A DNA stretch of 64,000 nucleotides from DASQYE01 sp036389315 (GTDB lineage: Bacteria > Acidobacteriota > Blastocatellia > Pyrinomonadales > Pyrinomonadaceae). The stretch spans positions 248,001 through 312,000 of the forward strand of contig DASVQF010000011.1 of the NCBI GenBank assembly GCA_036389315.1, given 5' to 3'. The notes under the pieces were generated by a model. It had not been told where the DNA came from and ran no database searches. It saw only the letters and a list, made by a program, of their open reading frames with translations. This document shows positions 16,372-25,209 of this stretch, one piece after another. A program made the translations under genes and the position numbers. Each line of letters begins with the position of its first letter. Position 1 is the stretch's first letter.

Positions 16372-18612
16372 TCAGCGCCGCACAATAACTCTTGTTGTGC
16401 CAACATTACCACTCGAATCAAAGGCCCTCAGCGAGATCGTGTGCTCGCCCGCGCCAGAGAGCGGCAAATCGAGCGTGTAGCGTTCGCGCGGGCTGTCGGC
16501 AATCCCGTCGTCTGGAAAGACAGCGCGCCAGGGCGTGCCGTCCACGCTCAAGTCCGCGCGCCGGATCATCCCAGTCAGATCGTCCACGTCAAAGGTGACG
16601 CGCGTGCGCTCGCCCATCGCTTGCGCTTCGCCAACCGAGCGCACCGAAGGGGGAGTGTTGTCTATGTCTAGCGGCTCGCTGACGCGCTCGCCCGTCAACG
16701 CCTGGCCCAGGGGGTTATCGGGCGCGTCCGATGCCACGACCTTAAAGACATAGCGGCCGTCGGCCAGCGTCGCCCCGTCAACCGTGTAGAAGTTATCGCG
16801 CACCTTGTCCTTGAGCAGGCGGAAAGAGCTTTCGTTCAGAGAGCGGTAATAGATAGCATACTCCATAGTATCGCCGTTGCGATCTTCGGCCTGCCATTGC
16901 AGGGCACGCGCCCCGCGCTGGTAGAGGCGGCGCGGCTGGGCCTGCGCGACCGCGCCGAAGAGCGAAGGGTCTAGGCCGGAGGATTCGACGTTCGGGTCAA
17001 CCGGAATCTGGACTAGGGATTGCAGCCCGACGCCTATCGGCAAAGACGTGATCGAAAGCACCTCGGGCGCAACGTTGCGCGGCAGGTAGGCTATGCTGAC
17101 ATCCTCCATGAGAGCGTCGGGGCCGACGCTCGCGCCTGCGCCAGCAGAGCGCCTGAGCACGGCCCGCCACTGTATGAAGCGAGCGCGCGGGCTCAAGACC
17201 TGGGCTCCAGTTGGGTCACGATACGGAGCACTCCATTCGCTCCAGGTCGCGTCCGGGCGCTCGCCGTTGCCCGAACGGGTCTGCAATTCGACCTGGCCGC
17301 GCCCTCTCCACCAGATGCGCCCCCAGGTGGCCACAAGCTTGGCGTCGCGGACGGGCGATTCATAAGTGCCTTCGGTCACGGGCTCAGACCCGAAGCGAAA
17401 GAGCTTTCCCTGATTGCTCGACGCGGCGAAGACTTCGCGCCCGCGCACGGCGAAGGATGAGATTTGCCCTTCCGTGGATTGCAGCAGGAGCGTATCGCGC
17501 CCGTCGTCCGTCACAGAATAGATGCGCCCTTTATCGGCCGTGCCGACGAGGACGCTGCCGCCCTGCGGCGCGGGCGCGACGGCAAACGCCGTGATCGTCG
17601 TCGAGCTCCACAGCACATCCGTCCCGCCGTCTGGCAGCAGGCGAAAGACTGCGCTGCGCGCGTTCGAGAGGTCGTTGCGGCTGCGCGTCGCGGCCTGTTG
17701 GCCCTGTACGGGATTGCCCGATTCGTCAATCGCCGTAAAGGTCACGGTCGCAGTCGGCGTCCCCGAAGCGTCTGTGCTGACGGGCGTCGGAGCGGCCGCC
17801 CCGGCAGGTCTCGCCGTAGAGGCCGCTTCGCTCAAGGCCAGCGCGTAGATCGAGCCGTCCGTCCCGGCCGCCAGAGCGTGAATCTCGCGCAAGGGTGAAT
17901 CGAAGAGCGCGAACGCCTTGCCGTCGGCCGAGACGCGAAGCACCAGGCCGCCCGGGTCTGTGCCGGCGATCAGGTTCCCCTTTCCATCCACTGCGAGCGA
18001 GATGACGTGCGTCTCGTTGGTATCTATCAGCAGCGATGCTTCCGCCTTCGCCCCTGCTGCGCGGACGCGATAGAGCTTGCCGTTATCGCCAGTGCCCACG
18101 GCGAGCGCGCCGTCTCCCATCACGGCCAGCGACCAGATGTACTTGTCGGGCGGATCGAAATATTCCTCTGCGCGACCGTCCGCGCCGACGCGATAGACCT
18201 TCCCGTCCGGCGACGTGCCCGCGTAGAGCGTGCCGTCGCGCCCAATGGCTAGGGCCGTCACGTCCAGCTCCGGCGCGTCGTAGAGCAGAGCGCCGCGCCC
18301 GTCCGCCGTGACGCGAAAGATACGGCCGTCATGTCCCGTGCCCAGGTACACATTGCCCGCGCCGTCCACTGCGCTCGACCAGATATATGCCTGCTCCGTA
18401 TTGAAGACCTGCGAGAAGAGCGGCGCGAGCATCAGTGCCCCTGTGTCCGTGACGGACACGCCGCGCGCATCGCCGCGTAGAAGCTCCGCGCGGCTATTGA
18501 GTTCCCAGGTGACAGGCTCCCCGGCGCGCCCCGTCGCGGCGAGAAGAAGCAGGAGGCTGAAAGTGATGGTGATGGATTTGGCGATCCGAGTCGTAGAAGT
18601 TTTGTTGAGCAT
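16372..18612 (-). CDS. Large secreted beta-propeller protein
   Basis: The 746-residue product has a signal peptide (ITITFSLLLLLAATGRA). At least seven propeller-type repeats of about 45-50 residues follow. Phrases such as GNVYLGTGHDGRIFRV, GTLYAGTSPDGKVYRV, ALAVGTGDNGKLYRV and NLIAGTDPGGLVLRV mark each blade. A Thr/Ala/Pro linker near residues 270-290 splits the propeller. The C-terminal third looks like two beta-sandwich (fibronectin III or Ig-like) domains, containing WRAVLRRSAG, LQWQAEDRNGDTMEYAIYYR and DSSGNVGTTRVIVRR. The blades resemble SMP-30/NHL or two-component-sensor propellers, but no catalytic residues were identified. It stands alone. A binding or surface role is inferred. Confidence 0.85.
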   Translation of the reverse strand: MLNKTSTTRIAKSITITFSLLLLLAATGRAGEPVTWELNSRAELLRGDARGVSVTDTGALMLAPLFSQVFNTEQAYIWSSAVDGAGNVYLGTGHDGRIFRVTADGRGALLYDAPELDVTALAIGRDGTLYAGTSPDGKVYRVGADGRAEEYFDPPDKYIWSLAVMGDGALAVGTGDNGKLYRVRAAGAKAEASLLIDTNETHVISLAVDGKGNLIAGTDPGGLVLRVSADGKAFALFDSPLREIHALAAGTDGSIYALALSEAASTARPAGAAAPTPVSTDASGTPTATVTFTAIDESGNPVQGQQAATRSRNDLSNARSAVFRLLPDGGTDVLWSSTTITAFAVAPAPQGGSVLVGTADKGRIYSVTDDGRDTLLLQSTEGQISSFAVRGREVFAASSNQGKLFRFGSEPVTEGTYESPVRDAKLVATWGRIWWRGRGQVELQTRSGNGERPDATWSEWSAPYRDPTGAQVLSPRARFIQWRAVLRRSAGAGASVGPDALMEDVSIAYLPRNVAPEVLSITSLPIGVGLQSLVQIPVDPNVESSGLDPSLFGAVAQAQPRRLYQRGARALQWQAEDRNGDTMEYAIYYRSLNESSFRLLKDKVRDNFYTVDGATLADGRYVFKVVASDAPDNPLGQALTGERVSEPLDIDNTPPSVRSVGEAQAMGERTRVTFDVDDLTGMIRRADLSVDGTPWRAVFPDDGIADSPRERYTLDLPLSGAGEHTISLRAFDSSGNVGTTRVIVRR

Positions 18613-18728
18613 TCAGGTCTAATCGTTCGCGTGTCACGAGTTCAATTTTCGGGTCATGTCGTTAACCGAAGGAAATCATAACCTGAAAAGAGCTTGTAGG
18701 AGAAATAAGGCCGAGCGCGCCGCCCCTT

Positions 18729-19748
18729 TCAAGTGCCGACGTATTTAGCGTAGAGGGTGCGCGCCGTCGGCACATCGTCCGTGCCGCGTATGATCGAGCG
18801 CGCGTCGCGGAAAACCGTCAGTTCGTAAGCGCCCGCCTGAAAGCGCAGCAGGTAAGGATTGACGGTGACCTGGCCCAGAGCGCGCAGACGCTCGGCCAGA
18901 GCCTTGAGGTCAACGGCTGCGGGGCGCGGCGGCGAAATCTGCACGGCATTGCGCCCGCACAGGACGGCCGAGTAGGGCCCGGCCTCCGCTTCCAGCGTCT
19001 CGTAGCGGCCAAGCCCGCACGCCGGGCAATCCGGCGACGGCGCTTCGAGCCTTATGCGCCGCCACTCGTTACGCCACACGTCGAACTGCATGAGCGAGCG
19101 ATGCAGAGCACCCCTTTGGCCCGTGAGCAGCTTTAAAGCCTCCGCCACTTGAACGGCTGCGACCACCGAGATGACGGGCATGATGACGCCGGCCGTATCG
19201 CAGGTCGGGGCGCTCGCAGCAGCGGGCGCTTCCTCGAACAGGCAGCGCAGGCAGGGCGTCTCTTGCGGCAGCACAGTCATCGTCACGCCGTAGGAGCCGA
19301 CCGCCGCGCCGTAGACCCAGGGCAGAGAGTGCTTGACGCAGGCGTCGTTAATCAGGTAGCGCGTCGCGAAGTTGTCCGTGCCGTCCAGCACTACGTCCGC
19401 CTCTTCGATCAGGCGCTCGACGTTCGACTGATTGACATCCGTGACCTCTGCTTCGGTCTCTATCTCGCCGTTGATCTCAGCTATGTGACGGGCGCAGGCC
19501 ACGGCCTTCGGCAGCCGCTCGCGCGCGTCCCGTTCGGTAAACATCGTCTGCCGCTGAAGGTTCGACGCCTCTACGAAATCACGATCAACGAGACGCAAGC
19601 GACGGACGCCTGCGCGCGCCAGGGCTTCGGCCTGAGAGGAGCCGAGCGCGCCGCAGCCTATGATGCAGGCGCGCGCGCCAGCCAATCTTCGCTGGCCCTC
19701 TTCGCCAATGCCTTCAAATAAGATTTGCCTGCTGTAACGCTCTTGCAT
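18729..19748 (-). CDS. ThiF/MoeB-family E1-like adenylyltransferase
   Basis: This E1-like enzyme adenylates the C-terminus of a ubiquitin-fold sulfur carrier (ThiS or MoaD type). The 339 residues include YSRQILFEGIGEEGQ, the nucleotide loop IIGCGALGSSQAEALARAG, VDRDFVEASNLQRQTMF and VLDGTDNFATRYLIN. The zinc ligands are a CLRC pair and a later CPAC pair, with a conserved Cys in APTCDTAGVI. A C-terminal extension of about 70 residues (residues 265-339) replaces the rhodanese domain found in some homologues. It starts 1 nt after the AroD-AroE gene, so the two are co-transcribed. No ThiS/MoaD partner is in the window, so thiamine and molybdopterin roles cannot be separated. Confidence 0.9.
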   Translation of the reverse strand: MQERYSRQILFEGIGEEGQRRLAGARACIIGCGALGSSQAEALARAGVRRLRLVDRDFVEASNLQRQTMFTERDARERLPKAVACARHIAEINGEIETEAEVTDVNQSNVERLIEEADVVLDGTDNFATRYLINDACVKHSLPWVYGAAVGSYGVTMTVLPQETPCLRCLFEEAPAAASAPTCDTAGVIMPVISVVAAVQVAEALKLLTGQRGALHRSLMQFDVWRNEWRRIRLEAPSPDCPACGLGRYETLEAEAGPYSAVLCGRNAVQISPPRPAAVDLKALAERLRALGQVTVNPYLLRFQAGAYELTVFRDARSIIRGTDDVPTARTLYAKYVGT

Positions 19749-19749
19749 A

Positions 19750-21330
19750 TCAGGGAGAATCCTGCAGCGGCGGTGGGAAAAGCGCGCGCTCGGCCGCCTC
19801 GCGCATCAAGTCGAGCGGCGCATCCCGGCCGCTCCATAAGCGGAACTGCTCTGCGGCCTGCGCCACGAGCATCGCCAAGCCTCCTAGCCCGGCGCACCCT
19901 GCCTCCTCAGCCTCGCGCATAAAGCGCGTCATCGGCGGATTGTAGACTAGATCGTAAGCGAGCCGCGCGCCCCTGAGCTGATGGGCCATAGCAGGCGTCT
20001 CGCCCTCATTGGGCCCAAGGGTTCCGAGCGGCGTGGAGTTGACGACCAGATCGAACCCGTCAAAAAGCGCACCCTCAAGAGGCGCAAAGCTCGCGCCGAA
20101 CCGGCCGGCAAGCGCGCCCGCCTTCTCCGCGTCGCGCGCAAAGACTGTCACCTGAGCGCCCTCTTTTTGCAGGGCCCAGAGCGCGCTGCGCGCCGCGCCG
20201 CCTGAACCGATGAGGGCGCAGCGAGCGCCGCCGAGTGGGCCCAATCTGCTGCGCAGCGGCTCAAGGAAGGCCGCAGCGTCCGTGTTATAGCCAGCCAGCC
20301 TTTCATCCCCGACAACGATGGTGTTGACCGCTCCCGTCTCGCGCGCGCACGGGTCAACCTCGTCGAGTGCTTCCAGCACGGCGCTCTTGTGCGGGGCCGT
20401 GACGCTCAGGCCGCGCAGGTTCCAGTCCAGCTCGCGCATCGCGGGGTGCACCATGCGCCGCAGGAAAGCTCGCGCGTCCCGAACTTCTAAGGGGAGGTAA
20501 ACGGCGTTCATGCCGAGCGCCGCGAAAGCCGCGTTGTGTATCTGCGGCGAGACGGAATGCGTGACGGGTTGGCCCATCAGGCCCATGATCTGTGTCCGCC
20601 GATCAATCTCTCGGACGCGGTACAGGTCGCGCAACGCGCGGGCGGTGATCTGGCCGGGCGCTGTCGCTTGCGCCGGGCCAAGCGAGGCGTAGGTCAGGAA
20701 AGAGCCGCGCGATGGGCCCAGGATGCGCGTCGCAAATCCGGCCTCGCCCATAGCGATGGCGATCATCTCGCGTCCCTCCTGCCGGGCGCGCTCAAGCAGT
20801 TGAAAGACTGGGATGCAATCGGTCGCGTCGCGCGCGCGCACGGCGAGCTTCAGGATGCGGGCGGGCGTGGAGGCCATCCGCTCGTAAATCTCCGCAAGCG
20901 TCGCGGGCACGCCCGTAAAATCATGATGCGAGCAGATGACGCGCGTCCAGTCCAGTTGCCGCCAGCGCGTGTCTTCGCTCTGTCGTATCAGTTGCAGCAG
21001 CTCAAGCTCTATGTCTGCGAACCCTTCGTAGCGGTCGTCGTAGAGGAAACGCTCGACCCAGAAGGAGAGGCGATTGAGGATGTCTATCTCGCGCGCGCCG
21101 CCCTGCTCTGCCGGCCTGAGCGTCAGAATCAGAGGGCGCTCAGTGGCTCCTCCGGGAAAGTCATCGAGGTAGCGCATCCCGAGCGCCAGCTCCACCCCGC
21201 TCAGGCAGTCCATACGCAGCTCGATCAGGTCTGCCTCGGCCGTGGCCCGCGCGACCTCGCGGGCCAACTCACTCGCGCGGCTCTCGCAAATCGGAATACA
21301 GATGCGCGCTCGGTGACGATGTTCTTCCAT
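19750..21330 (-). CDS. aroDE: Bifunctional 3-dehydroquinate dehydratase / shikimate dehydrogenase
   Basis: It catalyses two consecutive steps of the shikimate pathway. Residues 1-230 are a type I dehydroquinase, with VICSHHDF (catalytic His) and ARILKLAV (Schiff-base Lys). Residues 250-520 are an AroE shikimate dehydrogenase. There IMGLMGQPVTHSVSPQIHN begins the domain, LSVTAPHKSAVLEALDEVD holds the catalytic Lys, GYNTDAAAFL the Asp, and LIGSGGAARSALWAL the NADP-binding loop. Both active sites look complete. Fusions in this order are known from plants and some bacteria. It overlaps nothing and runs directly into the ThiF-like gene. Confidence 0.95.
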   Translation of the reverse strand: MEEHRHRARICIPICESRASELAREVARATAEADLIELRMDCLSGVELALGMRYLDDFPGGATERPLILTLRPAEQGGAREIDILNRLSFWVERFLYDDRYEGFADIELELLQLIRQSEDTRWRQLDWTRVICSHHDFTGVPATLAEIYERMASTPARILKLAVRARDATDCIPVFQLLERARQEGREMIAIAMGEAGFATRILGPSRGSFLTYASLGPAQATAPGQITARALRDLYRVREIDRRTQIMGLMGQPVTHSVSPQIHNAAFAALGMNAVYLPLEVRDARAFLRRMVHPAMRELDWNLRGLSVTAPHKSAVLEALDEVDPCARETGAVNTIVVGDERLAGYNTDAAAFLEPLRSRLGPLGGARCALIGSGGAARSALWALQKEGAQVTVFARDAEKAGALAGRFGASFAPLEGALFDGFDLVVNSTPLGTLGPNEGETPAMAHQLRGARLAYDLVYNPPMTRFMREAEEAGCAGLGGLAMLVAQAAEQFRLWSGRDAPLDLMREAAERALFPPPLQDSP

Positions 21331-21351
21331 TAACAGAAGCGAGAGGAAATT

Positions 21352-22296
21352 TTAGCTGGTCGTCTCAAACAGTTCGTGCGAGAGGTATCGCTCGCCGAAG
21401 TCGCAGATGATTGAGACGACGCGCTTGCCTGGGCCCAACTCTTTAGCGACTTCGCGCGCCGCCCAGGTGATCGCGCCCGAAGAGATGCCGCAGAAGATGC
21501 CTTCTTCGCGCGCGAGGCGGCGGGCCATCACGAGCGCGTCGTTGTAATCCACGGGCATCACGCGGTCAACGACCGACGGGTCGTAGTTGCGCGGCACAAA
21601 TCCAGCGCCGATGCCCTGAATCTTGTTCGGGCCCGGCTCGCCGCCCGACAGCACTGGCGAAGAGGTCGGCTCCACGGCGACGACGAGCACGTCTTTGCCA
21701 GCGCGCTCCCTGAGCACCTGGCCCACGCCGGCAATCGTGCCGCCCGTGCCGACGCCCGCGACGAAAGCGTCGAGGCGTCCATCTGTATCCTCCCAGACCT
21801 CTTCGGCAGTCGTGCGGCGATGCACTTCAGGGTTGGCTGGATTGTCAAACTGGCCCGGCGTCCAACTATTGGGCGTCTCCTCTGTGATGTCGGCTGCCTT
21901 TTTGATCGAGCCCTTCATGCCTTCCGCGCCGGGCGTCAAGACGACTTCAGCGCCGAGCGCCGTCAAGACCCTGCGCCGCTCGACCGTCACTGTGTCGGGC
22001 ATCGTCACGACCAGCTTGTAGCCTTTGATGGCGGCGGCGAACGCGAGCGCAATACCTGTGTTGCCGGAGGTCGGCTCGATGATGACTGTCTCGCCGGCCT
22101 TGATGCGCCCCTCGCGCTCGGCGGCCTCGATCATGGCCCAGCCGATGCGGTCTTTGACGCTGTCCATAGGGTTCTGGGATTCGAGCTTGGCGAGCATCTC
22201 GGCCGAGTCCGGATAAGGGATACGATTCAGACGCACCAATGGGGTGTAACCGATCAGCTCCAACATATTATTGGCGATCCTGGGTCGTTGCGGCAT
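21352..22296 (-). CDS. cysK: Cysteine synthase (O-acetylserine sulfhydrylase)
   Basis: This PLP enzyme makes cysteine from O-acetylserine and sulfide. The 314 residues include NMLELIGYTPLVRLNRI and the PLP-lysine motif SVKDRIGWAMIE. They also include PTSGNTGIALAF, the PLP-phosphate loop GVGTGGTIAGVG, and the C-terminal GISSGAITWAA. The segment before the PLP lysine reads NPMDSVKDR rather than the common NPGGSVKDR. AAGGAG lies before the ATG. It lies 22 nt upstream of aroDE on the same strand and may be co-transcribed. Close relatives such as cystathionine beta-synthase are longer, so CysK is the simplest call. Confidence 0.95.
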   Translation of the reverse strand: MPQRPRIANNMLELIGYTPLVRLNRIPYPDSAEMLAKLESQNPMDSVKDRIGWAMIEAAEREGRIKAGETVIIEPTSGNTGIALAFAAAIKGYKLVVTMPDTVTVERRRVLTALGAEVVLTPGAEGMKGSIKKAADITEETPNSWTPGQFDNPANPEVHRRTTAEEVWEDTDGRLDAFVAGVGTGGTIAGVGQVLRERAGKDVLVVAVEPTSSPVLSGGEPGPNKIQGIGAGFVPRNYDPSVVDRVMPVDYNDALVMARRLAREEGIFCGISSGAITWAAREVAKELGPGKRVVSIICDFGERYLSHELFETTS

Positions 22297-22445
22297 GGGA
22301 ACTCCTTACAAGTAGATTGATTTCGGCCGGGCCCGTATAAAGCTTAATGATACTTGCAAAAAACTATACAGCGCGGCGCGGCGCGCGTGCAAGACAGCGC
22401 GGCCGAAGGGCCTTCGGAAGCCGAAGCCGCCCTTCCCCTTCACGA

Positions 22446-23033
22446 TCAGGAATCGTCGCGGCTCTTGCCCTGAGCCTTATCCACGGCCCTGCCGATGTGG
22501 CGCGTCGGGGCCTCTGCGCCGAGGTGACGCGTAGTGCCTTCCGTGACGCTCGGCGGCGGCATGACCAGCTCCGCAGTGTTACGGCGCGGGGGCTCGGCGT
22601 GCTGCTGCTGCGGCGCAGGGGCGAACATCGCGGGCGGTCTCGCCGGGCCCATAGCCGCAGGCGTCGAAGCGCCGGGCAATAATCGCTCCTGCTGCGCCTG
22701 CTTGAAACGTATCCATTCGGCGATGCCGCCGCCGAGCGTGGCGAAAGCCGGGATGAACATCCAGAACCACCAGGCCCGGCCCATAGGCATGAAGGCGAGC
22801 ACGAGCGTGACGGCCAGAAAGCCGACGCCCGTAAAGATGCTCTTGACGGCCTTGTCGAGCCCCGGCTCGCCCCTGCGCCTGTGCCTGCGACGCCCTTCAT
22901 CCACCGTCGCCTCGGCCTGGCCCTGCGGCAGATGTCCCGTCAAAGCCTGCGGCACGAGACTGATGTCTGCGCCGCACGAGCGGCAGAACCTAGCCCCCTC
23001 AAGATTATTGGTTCCACACTTAGGGCAGTACAT
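22446..23033 (-). CDS. Zinc-ribbon protein with membrane hairpin
   Basis: The 195-residue protein starts with a zinc ribbon, MYCPKCGTNNLEGARFCRSCG, giving two C-x2-C pairs. A basic linker follows (RRRHRRRGEPG). Two hydrophobic helices lie around residues 65-100 (VGFLAVTLVLAFMPMG and WFWMFIPAFATLGGGIAEW). The tail is Pro/Ala-rich and unstructured. Similar ribbon-plus-membrane proteins recur in this window (27649, 56616, 58465). Function is unknown; a regulatory or scaffold role at the inner membrane is a guess. Confidence 0.75.
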   Translation of the reverse strand: MYCPKCGTNNLEGARFCRSCGADISLVPQALTGHLPQGQAEATVDEGRRRHRRRGEPGLDKAVKSIFTGVGFLAVTLVLAFMPMGRAWWFWMFIPAFATLGGGIAEWIRFKQAQQERLLPGASTPAAMGPARPPAMFAPAPQQQHAEPPRRNTAELVMPPPSVTEGTTRHLGAEAPTRHIGRAVDKAQGKSRDDS

Positions 23034-23056
23034 AATTTTTTAGACTCCCGTTCTTT

Positions 23057-23142
23057 GAAAGGGATGAGGGATGAAATGGGTCGAATGATTGACTTGAGCA
23101 GTAATTCAATCACTTCAGCCTTCAGCCCTCATCCCTTCTTTC
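23057..23142. repeat. GGGATGA heptad hairpin, copy 1 (family B)
   Basis: The left arm 23057-23075 (two GGGATGA units) pairs with the right arm 23114-23142, whose reverse complement again reads GGGATGA, GGGCTGA, AGGCTGA in 7-nt steps. The right arm overlaps the last codons of rlmB. Further copies lie at 39413, 50713 and 55817. Confidence 0.8.
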
Positions 23143-24011
23143 CTGCGCTGGCGCAACGCTTCGTAGAGCAGAATGCCCGCTGCGACCGAGACGTTGAGCG
23201 ACTGCGTGTGACCGCGCAGAGGAATACGTACAAGCACGTCTGAGTGTTCGCGCACCAGGCGATGCAGGCCGCCACCTTCGCTTCCGAAGACGAGCGCCGT
23301 CGGTTGCGTGTAATCCCACTCAGTATATTCCATCTCGGCCGCGCCGCTCGTCCCGACAGTCCAGATGCCGCGCCGCTTCAGCTCCTCTATCAATCGCGAG
23401 ATGTTCGAGACGCGCGCCACCGCGACGTGTTCGAGCGCCCCGGCTGCTGCCTTCGCCACAGTGTCGGTGAGCCCCGCCGCCCGTCGCTCGGGGATAAAGA
23501 CTGCGTGCGCGCCCGCGCATTCGACAGTCCGCAGGATGGCTCCCAGGTTGCGCGGGTCTTCGACGCCGTCCAGGACGACTGCGAGCGGGGGCTCCGCCGT
23601 GCCCACGCGAGCCGCCAGAGCATCGAGCAGCTCTTCCGCCTCCCGGTAGCGCGCAGCAGCCACTAAGGCTACAACGCCCTGGTGATTTACGCCCGCGCCC
23701 GCTGCACGCGCAAACTCTGCGCGCGGCGCACGACGCACCGGAACATTAGCCTGGCGGGCCAACTCCATCAGCTCGCGCAGGCGATTAGGGCGCGTCCCTT
23801 CGGCCAGGATGATCTGCTCGACCGAGCGTTGTCCCGCGCGCAAAGCCTCCAGCACGGGCCCGACGCCGTAGAGCCTCTGGCTTTCGCCGCCCCGCTCCTC
23901 GCCAGCCTGGCCGTCGTCTTCTCTTGTGCGACGCTCGACGCGCTGATGATGAGGATGCTGCTCGCCGGCAGGCGGCTTGCGAGATCGTCTGTGCGCGGAG
24001 TATGGCTTCAT
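23115..24011 (-). CDS. rlmB: 23S rRNA 2'-O-ribose methyltransferase, RlmB/TrmH family
   Basis: It methylates a ribose 2'-OH in rRNA or tRNA with SAM, through a SPOUT knotted fold. A basic N-terminal tail of about 45 residues precedes the substrate-binding domain (LYGVGPVLEALRAGQRSVEQIILAEG). The SPOUT motifs follow: AVVLDGVEDPRNLGAILRTVE, then LVFGSEGGGLHRLVRE, then VRIPLRGHTQSLNVSVAAGILLYE. These match RlmB (group 3 SpoU). The last codons, encoding KEGMRAEG, come from a family B intergenic repeat, so the normal C-terminus has been replaced or extended. The exact target nucleotide (G2251 in E. coli) is inferred. Confidence 0.92.
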   Translation of the reverse strand: MKPYSAHRRSRKPPAGEQHPHHQRVERRTREDDGQAGEERGGESQRLYGVGPVLEALRAGQRSVEQIILAEGTRPNRLRELMELARQANVPVRRAPRAEFARAAGAGVNHQGVVALVAAARYREAEELLDALAARVGTAEPPLAVVLDGVEDPRNLGAILRTVECAGAHAVFIPERRAAGLTDTVAKAAAGALEHVAVARVSNISRLIEELKRRGIWTVGTSGAAEMEYTEWDYTQPTALVFGSEGGGLHRLVREHSDVLVRIPLRGHTQSLNVSVAAGILLYEALRQRRKEGMRAEG

Positions 24012-24029
24012 TTTTTTTGAGAGCGAAAG

Positions 24030-25064
24030 TCAGCGCGTACGAAGTCTGAGATAATTACGCAGGCGCGAGTAGCGCGTGAACTGCCGTTCGTTACTGCTCG
24101 TCGTGACGGTCTCCGTATTTAATCGGCCGGGCCGCGCGCGACGCAGGCCGCCCGACGCGGTACGCTCTTCGAGCGGCCACACGCTGCCGAGCGCATGACG
24201 CAGCCGCTTATAGGAATCATCATAAGCGGCACGCGCAGCGCGCGCGGTGAGCGTCTCTCTGAGCTTTGAAAAGTTCTCCGCCGCGACCAGCCTCTTTTGT
24301 GGGCCCAGGCAGGAGAAATCGAAATTGTGCGCGACGATGCGCGCGCTCCCCTTCAAGCCCCCTGCGTAGATATCCAGGACTTCCTCGTCCGCGCTCAGCT
24401 CGCGCGCTTCGACAATCTCGTTCTCAGAGCCGCGCCCGCGCCGCTCCTCGACTTCGACGCGACGCTCGAACAGTCTTCCGGCGACGAGCAGAGAGATGTC
24501 GTCCCACGCTAAGACAATGCTTTCATCGTCACCCATCGTCCGAGCGATTAAAGCATCATCTTCGAGCGCGAGAGCGCGCACGCGCTTCGGCGCGGCCTCC
24601 TCCTGGTTCGGCTCCGCATCCGCAATCGTCAGAGTATCCGCCCCGAGAGCGCGCAGCCTCTCTTCGATCAACGCGGCTTCCTCAGCAGTTGCCGCCAGGG
24701 CCAATGGCAGAGGCTCCGCCGCTCCCGTAATGTTCAGCAGCTCTTCCATCTTAAGCCTGAGCAACTCCGTCATCTTCCGCAGCGATTCTTCCGTAATCTG
24801 CCGCCGACTTTGAGGGATGAAAATAATACTGTAACCGCTCTCCCAATCTTCCAGGCGACGCAAAGCGGGCTGGCGCAGGAGCGCGCTCGCTTCCGTCCGA
24901 GGCAGTGTCGCAGCGCAGTAGAGGCAAGCCGTGCGTGTCGGCGGATTGGCCCGCAGACACTCCTCGCAGCGCACCATCTGCTCCGGCGCGAAGCCGCGCG
25001 GCTCCGCTTGCAGCGGCGTGACTTGCGTCAACCACCCCAGCTTCTCTTCGTCATCAAGGCCCAA
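24030..25064 (-). CDS. Zinc-ribbon protein of unknown function
   Basis: The 344-residue protein has a zinc ribbon near residues 33-50 (CEECLRANPPTRTACLYC). A region of mixed helices then reads EESLRKMTELLRLKMEELLNITG, followed by a domain with LADEPNQ-like acidic stretches and LAWDDISLLVAGRLFERRVEVEE. A basic C-terminal tail ends the protein. The sequence phrase VLAWDDISLLV followed by VLDIYAGGLKGSARIVAHNFDFSCLG hints at a PH-like or sensor fold. No named family is recognised. It lies 18 nt upstream of rlmB in the same direction, so translation or RNA-modification linkage is possible but unproven. Confidence 0.75.
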   Translation of the reverse strand: MGLDDEEKLGWLTQVTPLQAEPRGFAPEQMVRCEECLRANPPTRTACLYCAATLPRTEASALLRQPALRRLEDWESGYSIIFIPQSRRQITEESLRKMTELLRLKMEELLNITGAAEPLPLALAATAEEAALIEERLRALGADTLTIADAEPNQEEAAPKRVRALALEDDALIARTMGDDESIVLAWDDISLLVAGRLFERRVEVEERRGRGSENEIVEARELSADEEVLDIYAGGLKGSARIVAHNFDFSCLGPQKRLVAAENFSKLRETLTARAARAAYDDSYKRLRHALGSVWPLEERTASGGLRRARPGRLNTETVTTSSNERQFTRYSRLRNYLRLRTR

Positions 25065-25135
25065 GGCTCTTTAATCTCCGACCCCGGATTATACGACCTC
25101 ACGCCGCGCCTTGTAAGGGCGCATGCCGCACCGTG

Positions 25136-25163
25136 TTGATAAGAATTAGCGTTCCTGTATAAT
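25136..25163 (+). promoter_or_regulatory. Sigma-70-type promoter of the lipoprotein gene
   Basis: TTGATA (25136-25141) and TATAAT (25158-25163) are separated by 16 nt. They lie about 45 nt upstream of the lipoprotein start and point towards it. Confidence 0.65.
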
Positions 25164-25209
25164 CTTCGCGCACCGATTATCATCAAAGGTTTCATCCGAT
25201 AGCCACTCG